Source of the DNA: Myxococcaceae bacterium
GTDB lineage: Bacteria > Myxococcota > Myxococcia > Myxococcales > Myxococcaceae
DNA length: 47,919 nt
Direction of reading: 5' to 3'
Assembly: GCA_022842905.1 (NCBI GenBank)
Contig: JALHOS010000008.1
Span: forward strand, 1 to 47,919
The position numbers and the translations under genes were made by a program. Within the stretch, counting starts at the first letter, position 1; each line of letters starts with the position of its first letter. Below, piece after piece: positions 41,835 to 47,919 of the stretch. A model generated the notes under the pieces. It saw only the letters and a list, made by a program, of their open reading frames with translations, was not told where the DNA came from and did no database searches.

Positions 41835-42386
41835 ATGGAGATACGGTTCGTTTCCAGCAACAGTCACAAGATCCGAGAGGTTGAGTCGATCCTTGCGAAG
41901 GCTCGGGTACGAGTAGTCCCAGTGTCGATCAAGATCGAAGAACTTCAAATTGAAGATCCCAAGCGGCTCGTACGCGCGAAGGTTCTCAAAGCGTTCGAGA
42001 AGATCGGCAGACCGGTCATGGTCGAGCACACTGGTCTCTACGTAGCTGGGCTCAATGATCTGCCCGGAGGTCTTACGCAGCTCTTCTGGGACCGACTTCA
42101 GGCGCCCAAGTTTGTGGACCTTGTGCACCACCTTGCGACCCGCGACATCATCGCGCGCACGACGATTGGTTACTGTGACGGTAAAGCTTTACATTTCTTT
42201 CAGGGGGAAATCTCGGGCACTGTGCCATTAGGGCCGCGAGGTCCACCTGACTTTCAGTGGGACTGTGTCTTTGTTCCGACTGGCGAGACCGAGACGTTTG
42301 CAGAAATGGGTGACCGCAAGAGTGAGATCTCAATGCGCCGCAAAGCACTCGACCAACTGGCGTCGTTCTTGACGAGGAGGCCGTAG
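41835..42386 (+). CDS. HAM1/ITPase-family protein, probable nucleotide sensor of a defence pair
   Basis: 183 aa. HAM1/RdgB fold: [15 protein letters not shown] (substrate loop), [20 protein letters not shown] (metal Glu region), [34 protein letters not shown] and [18 protein letters not shown]. Known family reaction: XTP/ITP to XMP/IMP plus PPi. Two key positions differ: the metal/catalytic Asp in the VED/ADDSGL motif is His65 (VEHTGLYV), and the base-recognition His before Arg in SHR is Met167 (ISMRR). So it may bind rather than cleave modified nucleotides. GC is clearly below neighbours. It precedes the SIR2-like gene by 1 nt. ATG 41835 chosen; GTG at 41829 also possible. Confidence 0.85.
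   Translation: MEIRFVSSNSHKIREVESILAKARVRVVPVSIKIEELQIEDPKRLVRAKVLKAFEKIGRPVMVEHTGLYVAGLNDLPGGLTQLFWDRLQAPKFVDLVHHLATRDIIARTTIGYCDGKALHFFQGEISGTVPLGPRGPPDFQWDCVFVPTGETETFAEMGDRKSEISMRRKALDQLASFLTRRP
42375..42380 (+). promoter_or_regulatory. Strong Shine-Dalgarno that fixes a TTG start
   Basis: AGGAGG lies 7 nt before TTG 42388 and inside the end of the HAM1-like gene. It supports the unusual TTG start for the SIR2-like gene and indicates coupled translation of the pair. Confidence 0.75.
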
Positions 42387-42387
42387 T

Positions 42388-43179
42388 TTGGAGCAGCTAA
42401 TTGAAGCCTACAAATCGCGCCGCCTGATTCTCTTTGTTGGCGCCGGCGTCTCCATGGGCCTTGGCCTGCCCTCGTGGAATCAGCTCATTGACCATATCGC
42501 CAGAGAACTCGGCTACGACCCAGATGTATATAGGACCTTGGGCACCAATCTGGCTCTTGCTGAGTACTATCGGATAAAAATGGGCCGCATAGGACCACTC
42601 CGAAGTTGGATGGACAGGGAATGGCATTCCGCCGAGATCGACATCTCGAAGTCGAGGACACACGCGACTATCGCAACAGCAGAGTTTGAGCTTATCTACA
42701 CGACAAATTACGACCGATGGATCGAGCGGGCGTTTGAGCATTATAGACGGCCGTATATGAAGATTGCCCGCGCCGCCGATATCGCAACGGCCCGGCACGG
42801 TGTGGCGCAAGTCGTCAAATTTCATGGCGATCTCGATGATGACGAGTCGATCGTCCTCGACGAGAGTAGCTACTTCGAGCGCCTTGGCTTCGAATCCCCT
42901 CTCGACATCAAGCTGCGTTCGGATGTGCTTGGTCGGTCGGTGTTGTTCATTGGATACGGACTTGCCGATGTAAACATTCGATGGATTTTCTATCGACTCG
43001 CGCACATGTGGCGAAGGGCCGACCGGACTCAACAGCCTAAATCGTATTACTTTTCGTCGACGCCGAACCCGGTGCTGGAGGCCACACTGGCTCAGTGGAA
43101 CATCCAGATGATCACATCTGGCGAAGCTGATCCGGGAGTTGCCCTGGCAGAATTCTTGGCGGGGCTCGTGACGAGTTGA
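42388..43179 (+). CDS. SIR2-like NADase-type effector
   Basis: 263 aa, TTG start. SIR2 fold: nucleotide-binding loop [16 protein letters not shown] (Gly18-Ser22), the [14 protein letters not shown] motif (Asn107, Asp109), the [15 protein letters not shown] motif with catalytic His146, and [17 protein letters not shown]. This matches the stand-alone SIR2 domains of bacterial defence proteins (ThsA and similar), whose Asn and His are needed for NAD+ cleavage. Not a deacetylase: no zinc-binding Cys quartet. It is separated by 1 nt from the HAM1-like gene, suggesting a sensor plus effector that depletes NAD+. Low GC like its partner. Confidence 0.9.
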   Translation: MEQLIEAYKSRRLILFVGAGVSMGLGLPSWNQLIDHIARELGYDPDVYRTLGTNLALAEYYRIKMGRIGPLRSWMDREWHSAEIDISKSRTHATIATAEFELIYTTNYDRWIERAFEHYRRPYMKIARAADIATARHGVAQVVKFHGDLDDDESIVLDESSYFERLGFESPLDIKLRSDVLGRSVLFIGYGLADVNIRWIFYRLAHMWRRADRTQQPKSYYFSSTPNPVLEATLAQWNIQMITSGEADPGVALAEFLAGLVTS

Positions 43180-43369
43180 CAGATTGGAGAGAGCTCGCAC
43201 CACGCAGCCGGGAATTTCAGTGGTCGACGACCCACCCGCTCTGCCTTCTCCGTCGCTGCATGGCGTCTACTCCCGCCTCGACCGACGGCTCTGCCCCTGC
43301 GCCCGCCGTCGCCGTGTCACGCCCTGAGCCCCTTGCACCCGCCCCACGGCAGGCTACGCCTCGCGCCCC

Positions 43370-44242
43370 GTGTACGAGCTTCGGCCTCCCGCGCCCCCGC
43401 TGCGCCCCTTCATCGAGCACTACTGGTTCGTCCGCCCGGACAAGGACCGGCCGGTCGACCTCCGGGTCGACGTCTTCGTCGACGCCCGCGCGGACCTCAT
43501 CTTCAACTTCGGCGCGCCCTACGAGCGGCGCTGGGGCGCTGACCGACCCGTCAAACACCGAAAGTCCAACCTCGACGCGCAGCGGCTGACGCCCATTCGC
43601 ATCACCCAGCGCGGCGCCGTGCGCACCACCGGCGTCCGCTTTCTCCTCGGCGGTGTCGGGCCCTTCGTCCGCGAGCCCCTCGCCCAGTGGACGAACCGCA
43701 CTCCACCGCCCGCCGAGGTGTTCGGCGCCGACGCCACCACGCTCGAGCGCGCGCTCGCGAAGACCTCCTCCGTCGACGCGCAGGCCGCGCTCCTCGACGC
43801 CTTCTTCACCCGCGCCCTGCTGCTCGACGACGCCCACGCCGTCTTCTCCCGCGCCCTCCGGCACCTCACCCACACCGGCGAAGACACCGTCGCCGCCGCC
43901 GCGAAGGCCGCCCGCACCACCACCCGCCAGGTCGAGCGCCTCTTCGCGCGGTTCCTGGGCATTCCTCCCAAGACCGTCGCCCGCGTGCTGCGCTTCCAGG
44001 CGTCGCTGCGGCGCCTCATGACGGACCCAGGCTGCACGCTCGCCGAGGTCGCCGCCCAGGCCGGGTACTTCGACCAAGCCCACTTCATTCGCGAGTTCCG
44101 GCGCTTCAGCGGAGGCGTGCCCCGCGGCTACCGCGGCTACTTCCCCGAAGCCGGGCCGACGGACTTCGCGCCCAACGTCGTCGCGTTCGTACAAGACGCA
44201 CCCCGGCGACGAAGACTACGAGCGCGGCCTCACTCTTCTTGA
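43370..44242 (+). CDS. AraC-family transcriptional regulator
   Basis: 290 aa, GTG start. Residues 1-130 match the N-terminal domain of DUF6597-type AraC proteins (RPPAPPLRPFIEHYWFVRPD, DARADLIFNFGAPYERRW). The C-terminal 110 residues carry two HTHs: AAAAKAARTTTRQVERLFAR and TLAEVAAQAGYFDQAHFIRE then FRRFSGGVPRGYRGYF. Effector ligand is not identified. It is followed by a DUF6855-like gene in the same direction after 10 bp, so the two may be an operon. Confidence 0.88.
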   Translation: MYELRPPAPPLRPFIEHYWFVRPDKDRPVDLRVDVFVDARADLIFNFGAPYERRWGADRPVKHRKSNLDAQRLTPIRITQRGAVRTTGVRFLLGGVGPFVREPLAQWTNRTPPPAEVFGADATTLERALAKTSSVDAQAALLDAFFTRALLLDDAHAVFSRALRHLTHTGEDTVAAAAKAARTTTRQVERLFARFLGIPPKTVARVLRFQASLRRLMTDPGCTLAEVAAQAGYFDQAHFIREFRRFSGGVPRGYRGYFPEAGPTDFAPNVVAFVQDAPRRRRLRARPHSS

Positions 44243-44252
44243 AGGAGCCACC

Positions 44253-44672
44253 ATGGCGAAGCACTGGTCAGGCGCAGGCACCAAAGACAACCCGTGGAAG
44301 CTGAAGACGCCTCCGCTCAGCTCGGACTACGAGCTGTACCGCGACGAGTCGGTGGAGCCGCCGCTCCTCATCTGCACCGTCGGCAAGACGAAGCTGACGT
44401 ACCTGGCCCGCGCCGTCGACGACCTCCACGCCATGCTCAAGAAGCACGGCGACTGGATGCCGCTGGGCGCCGCCGATGAGCTCAAGCCCGCCGCCGCCGG
44501 GACCGTCGAAGCGTGGGGCCGCGCCAAGGAGAACCCCGTCGGCGGGTGGTACGGCCAGAAGAAGGGCTACCGCGGTCGCTTTGGCATGTACCTGCCGCCG
44601 CTGCTCGAAGCGCGCGGCCTCGCTGAGCGCGCGCACAACCCGAAGAACAACCGCATTCGCGCGAAGAAGTGA
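44253..44672 (+). CDS. DUF6855-like soluble protein
   Basis: 139 aa with GAAGGAG 8 nt upstream. Pattern recalled from the DUF6855 family: WKLKTPPLSSDYELYRDES, LICTVGKTKLTYLARAVDDL, HGDWMPLGAADE, GGWYGQKKGYRGRFGMYLPP. No signal peptide. Role unknown. The next gene (SRPBCC) starts 13 bp downstream. Confidence 0.75.
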   Translation: MAKHWSGAGTKDNPWKLKTPPLSSDYELYRDESVEPPLLICTVGKTKLTYLARAVDDLHAMLKKHGDWMPLGAADELKPAAAGTVEAWGRAKENPVGGWYGQKKGYRGRFGMYLPPLLEARGLAERAHNPKNNRIRAKK

Positions 44673-44685
44673 GCTGAAAGACACC

Positions 44686-45126
44686 ATGGCCACCCGAACC
44701 AATTCAGCGTTTCGCTTGAGCTACGAAGTCCGCGCCCAGCTCCGCGCTTCTCCCGCCGCCGTCTGGGCCAAGCTGACCGACGCAGCCGGCTTCCCGTCGT
44801 GGAACTCGACCGTCACCAGCCTCGAAGGACCCATCACCCAAGGCCAGCGGCTGACGATTCGCGTGCCGATTGCGCCGGACCGCGCGTTTCGGCCGACCGT
44901 CGTCGAGCTCGTGCCCGAGCAGCGCATGGTATGGCGCGACGGCATGCTCCCCTTCTTCCAAGGCACCCGCACCTTCACCCTGACGCCGAAGGACGGCGGC
45001 TGCGAGTTCGCCATGGAAGAGGTGTTCCGCGGGGCGATGCTGCCGCTCATCAAGCCGTCGCTGCCTGACTTCGGGCCGGTGTTCGACCGCTACGCGCAGG
45101 ACCTCAAGGCGGCCTGCGAGCGCTGA
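44686..45126 (+). CDS. SRPBCC (START-like) family protein
   Basis: 146 aa. A START/SRPBCC fold is indicated by RLSYEVRAQLRASPAAVWAK, DAAGFPSWNSTVTSLEGPI, PEQRMVWRDGMLPFFQGTRT and the long C-terminal helix GPVFDRYAQDLKAACER. Such proteins bind hydrophobic ligands (polyketide cyclases, lipid binders, AHSA1-type). The ligand is unknown. Probably co-transcribed with the two genes before it. Confidence 0.85.
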   Translation: MATRTNSAFRLSYEVRAQLRASPAAVWAKLTDAAGFPSWNSTVTSLEGPITQGQRLTIRVPIAPDRAFRPTVVELVPEQRMVWRDGMLPFFQGTRTFTLTPKDGGCEFAMEEVFRGAMLPLIKPSLPDFGPVFDRYAQDLKAACER

Positions 45127-45186
45127 GCGGCGGACCTCCTTTCCCACACATGCGCGCCACCCCGCGCCATCGCCCGGGTACGCCGC

Positions 45187-46338
45187 GTGCACAGCGCCTG
45201 CGGCTCCATGGATCTGCGTGAGTCCTGTGAACATGACCTGCCCGATGTCGTCCTCGAGTACCCGCTGAGCGGCTCGCCCCGCCGCGTCGTGGGCCCTCCA
45301 GGCCCGGCCACGGCCCTCCTCGACGGCGTGTCGACACAGAAGTTCGACTGGCTGCGCGCGCACCCGAGCAAGGCGCTCCACGCCGTCCACCGCGTGCGCA
45401 CGAGCGACGGCTGGCGCTGGTTCGAATGCCGCGCCGCCGCCCACGACCCGCAGCACGTCCTCGTCATCGCGCGGGACGTCACGGTCAAGCGCCAGGCCGA
45501 GGCCGCGCAGCGGCTCCATGTCGCCCGTCTGCAGGCCGTCGTCGACTTCATGGAGGTGGCCGTCGGCATCAGCGAAGGCTCCGGCGCGGTCCTGGTGGCC
45601 AACGCTGCTTGCTCGCGGCTCATGGCGCAGTGGGGCGACGAGGAGCGGCTGTCCGAGCTGGTGCGCGCCGCGACGCAGACTGGCCACTTCCCCGCCGAGC
45701 AGGACGTGACGCGGGGCGAGCGCACCCTGCGGCTGACGGTGAAGCCCATGGGCCCGCTCGACGACGACGTGCTGTGGTGGTGGTCCCTGGCCGACGTCAG
45801 CGAGCAGCTCCGCCGCGAGCGTGAGTCCGTCAGCCTGGCCACGCTCGATGAGCTGACTGGCATTCGAAACCGGCGCGGGCTGCAGCTCGAGCTCCAGAGC
45901 GCGCTGGTGCAAGGCGGCCCCTTCGCGGTCCTGCTGCTCGACCTGGACGGCTTCAAGCAAATCAACGACAGCCGGGGCCACGCCGCGGGCGACGCAGTCC
46001 TCCGCGAGGTGGCGCAGCGCCTGCGCAGCACGCTGCGGGCCACCGACGTCGTCGCGCGGTGGGGCGGCGACGAGTTCGTCGTCGTGGGCCGCGGCATCGA
46101 GACCGACGCCGGCGCCAGCGCTCTGGCGAGCAAGCTCCGGGCGGCCATCGAGCCCGTCGTCCGCGTCAGCGTCGGCTTCGCGCTGTCCGGCCCCTCGCCT
46201 CGCACCGCTGAGGCGCTCGTCGCCGCCGCCGACCGCTCCATGTACGGCGCCAAGCGCCAAGGGAGGACGCTGCCCCCGTTGCAAAATGCGGCAGCGGTCG
46301 CGTCTTGCGACGACAACGGTGCAAGCCTGGCCAGCTGA
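45187..46338 (+). CDS. PAS-GGDEF diguanylate cyclase
   Basis: 383 aa from GTG 45187; ATG at 45208 is an alternative. Residues 1-90 resemble part of a PAS/PAC segment ([20 protein letters not shown]), then a second PAS-like domain (about 110-210). GGDEF domain from about 220: [29 protein letters not shown] (metal Asp), [18 protein letters not shown]. Both the active GGDEF motif (about residue 294) and the inhibitory I-site RxxD (RATD, five residues before it) are intact, so it should make c-di-GMP and be product-inhibited. No membrane segment; cytosolic. No EAL domain. Confidence 0.9.
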   Translation: MHSACGSMDLRESCEHDLPDVVLEYPLSGSPRRVVGPPGPATALLDGVSTQKFDWLRAHPSKALHAVHRVRTSDGWRWFECRAAAHDPQHVLVIARDVTVKRQAEAAQRLHVARLQAVVDFMEVAVGISEGSGAVLVANAACSRLMAQWGDEERLSELVRAATQTGHFPAEQDVTRGERTLRLTVKPMGPLDDDVLWWWSLADVSEQLRRERESVSLATLDELTGIRNRRGLQLELQSALVQGGPFAVLLLDLDGFKQINDSRGHAAGDAVLREVAQRLRSTLRATDVVARWGGDEFVVVGRGIETDAGASALASKLRAAIEPVVRVSVGFALSGPSPRTAEALVAAADRSMYGAKRQGRTLPPLQNAAAVASCDDNGASLAS

Positions 46339-46399
46339 CAGCGCTCGCCGGCGTGTGCGCTCCGCGGCGCCTTCGCTGCTACCGTGCCGCCTCCGCTTC

Positions 46400-47919
46400 A
46401 TGCGCACGTGGTGGCTTTTCTTCAGCGTCGTCCTGGCTGGCTGCTTCGGCGGCGGCGTCGTCACGAACGTGTGCGGCGGCGTCGACCAGCCTTGCTGCGC
46501 CCAAGACGTCTGCGTCGAAGGCGCACGCTGCACGGGCAATGGCTGTGTGGCCTGCGGGGCCCTCGGCGCGCTGTGCTGCGCTGACGGGAGCTGCGCCGGC
46601 CGCGCCGTCTGTGACGCGCAAGAGACCTGTCAGGCCTGTGGCCAGCGAGGCCAGCGCTGCTGCGCGCAGGACACCTGTGACGAAGGCTCGCGCTGCGCCG
46701 ACGGCGTCTGCAGCAGCCTCGTCACGTGCGGCCCGGGCTGCACGCTGGGAGCTTCGCGCTGCGCAGGCGCGGGCCTCGAGTCCTGTCAGGCCGTCGGCAG
46801 TTGCCCCGAGTGGCGCAGCCTGGTGGCCAGCTGTCCGGCCGGCGCGTCCTGCCAGGCGAGCGGCGCGGCGGCGGAGTGTGTCGAGCCGTGTCCCGGCGCG
46901 TGCACCGTCGGCACCCTCGTCTGCGCCGTCGACGGGCTGAAGCGCTGCGTGTCCGGCACGCCCTGCCCGAGCCTCGCCGCGCAGAGCGACGACCTCGAGC
47001 GGCCGCAGTGTGTCCCCGGGGGAACGGCCGGCGCCGACGTCGTGTGGGAGAGCCCGACGCCCTTCCGCGCGCCGCTCGCCGGCGTGGTGGCCGACTTCCC
47101 CAACCACTACTGGCTGCTCGACGCGCTGGGCAACGTGTTCCGCCGCGCCGACGACGTGTGGAGCTACGAGCTGCGCGCGCAGCCGGGCAAGCGTGTGCGC
47201 GCGCTCGTGTCCTGCGGCGTGCCCTCGCGCCTGTTCGCCGTTGGAGAGAACGGGACGGTGTTCCGCCGAGAAGCCGGCACGTGGACGGAAGAGAACGTGG
47301 GCGCGCAGGTGACGCTGCGGGCCGGCGCGTGTGAGACGGGCTACGCGTTCTATGCCGTGGGCGACGGTGGCCGGCTCTTCTACCGGCGCGCGCAGGACAC
47401 GAGCTGGAGCAGCGTCGACGTAGGCACGACGCAGCCGCTGTACGGCTTGGGCGCGCTGCGCGGCGACGGGGCGCTGTTCGCCGTGGGCGCCCAAGGCACG
47501 GCCGTGCGCTGCACGTTGACGGGGAGCCCAGCCACCGTGCCGCAAGGCTGCCAGACGGAGGTGTCCTCCACGACGGCGGACCTCCACGCGCTCTACGCCG
47601 ACCGGACCAGCTTGACCGTGTGGGCCGTCGGCGCGGGCGGCACCCTCGTCTGGCGCAGCGCGGTGCAGTGGGCGCCGTGGCTCCAGGACACCGACGGCGG
47701 CTGGCCCACCTTGCGCGCGGTGTCCGGGCGGAGCAACGCGTCGCGGCCGCCCTCGCTGCTGATCGCCGGCGACGACGGCTTCTACGCGTACGTGGACGAG
47801 CTGCGGCGCGACGAGCTGCGGGTGGGCAGCGAGCGGCTGACCGGCGTCGCGCTCGTCGACGCGGACAACGTGCTGCTCACGTCTTCGACGGGCACGCTGT
47901 GGCACGGAGATCAGCTCGC
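46400..47919 (+). CDS. Cys-rich propeller-type lipoprotein, 3' end missing
   Basis: ATG at 46400 gives MRTWWLFFSVVLAGC, a lipobox, then a frame open to the window edge (at least 506 codons). Residues about 20-190 contain more than 25 Cys in modules such as CGALGALCCADGSC and CGQRGQRCCAQDTCDEGSRC, as in the other lipoproteins here. From about 210 on it has repeated strands (LFAVGENGTVFRREAGTWTE, FYAVGDGGRLFYRR, VWAVGAGGTLVWRS) of a propeller with AVGxxGxxxxR blades, like those in bacterial surface proteins. Ends outside the window. Function unknown. Confidence 0.8.
   Translation, partial: MRTWWLFFSVVLAGCFGGGVVTNVCGGVDQPCCAQDVCVEGARCTGNGCVACGALGALCCADGSCAGRAVCDAQETCQACGQRGQRCCAQDTCDEGSRCADGVCSSLVTCGPGCTLGASRCAGAGLESCQAVGSCPEWRSLVASCPAGASCQASGAAAECVEPCPGACTVGTLVCAVDGLKRCVSGTPCPSLAAQSDDLERPQCVPGGTAGADVVWESPTPFRAPLAGVVADFPNHYWLLDALGNVFRRADDVWSYELRAQPGKRVRALVSCGVPSRLFAVGENGTVFRREAGTWTEENVGAQVTLRAGACETGYAFYAVGDGGRLFYRRAQDTSWSSVDVGTTQPLYGLGALRGDGALFAVGAQGTAVRCTLTGSPATVPQGCQTEVSSTTADLHALYADRTSLTVWAVGAGGTLVWRSAVQWAPWLQDTDGGWPTLRAVSGRSNASRPPSLLIAGDDGFYAYVDELRRDELRVGSERLTGVALVDADNVLLTSSTGTLWHGDQL

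Noticed and set aside
43176-43589. Plus-strand frame just before the AraC gene
   Set aside because: Thr/Pro/Ala-rich without domain; overlaps the AraC start, which has the real domain signal.
44704-46539. A 611-codon minus-strand frame opposite the SRPBCC and GGDEF genes
   Set aside because: Shadow frame; Arg/Ala/His-rich product with no domain, while the plus strand has clear SRPBCC and GGDEF motifs.

Overview
The window is about 48 kb of very GC-rich DNA (roughly 70%, with most third codon positions G or C). The gene content points to a predatory or social soil bacterium of the Myxococcota. It includes many lipoproteins with Asp-Ala-Gly / Asp-Gly-Gly linkers and Cys-rich modules, a MopE-type metal-binding motif, a DUF4388 protein, OmpA proteins with thrombospondin type 3 repeats, and a trypsin-like protease with a MYXO-CTERM-like tail. 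The taxon is inferred from gene style; no rRNA or other marker gene is present. No tRNA, rRNA, CRISPR array or insertion sequence was seen.

Layout. 1-1001 is the end of a TolC-like efflux gene. 1141-3921 is a large Cys-rich lipoprotein. 4123-8843 is a minus-strand operon of OmpA/TSP3, adenylate cyclase and OmpA/FecR. 8938-12667 is a minus-strand operon of a HAD hydrolase, a hotdog thioesterase, a soluble histidine kinase, and a response regulator fused to a PD-(D/E)xK nuclease domain. 12905-15945 and 24518-27303 are two copies of a two-gene cassette: a secreted, vertebrate-type protein-arginine deiminase with intact catalytic residues, overlapped by a HEAT-like secreted protein. Between the copies lie a rhodanese/DUF2007 group with a frameshifted neighbour, a DUF4388 protein, an orphan PhnD-like binding protein with two small secreted proteins, a PAQR/hemolysin III membrane protein, a small Zn-ribbon protein and a dihydroorotase. 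27281-32100 holds a truncated XRE regulator, a protein whose C-terminus resembles T3SS needle subunits, a membrane protein, a chemoreceptor-like protein and the S1 protease. 32247-36377 is a giant Kelch lipoprotein; 36635-40526 is an operon of two propeller lipoproteins and an outer-membrane barrel.

41270-43179 is a small foreign-looking islet with clearly lower GC. It has a decayed AbiEii-type toxin gene, then an intact pair: a HAM1/ITPase-like protein with substituted catalytic residues, translationally coupled to a SIR2-like NADase-type protein. The pair resembles the sensor-effector half (KomB-KomC) of the Kongming anti-phage system but lacks a deaminase gene. This and the kinase plus response-regulator-nuclease pair are the best candidates for undescribed defence systems. 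The right end (43370-47919) has an AraC regulator, a DUF6855-like protein, an SRPBCC protein, a GGDEF diguanylate cyclase and a truncated Cys-rich propeller lipoprotein that runs off the window.
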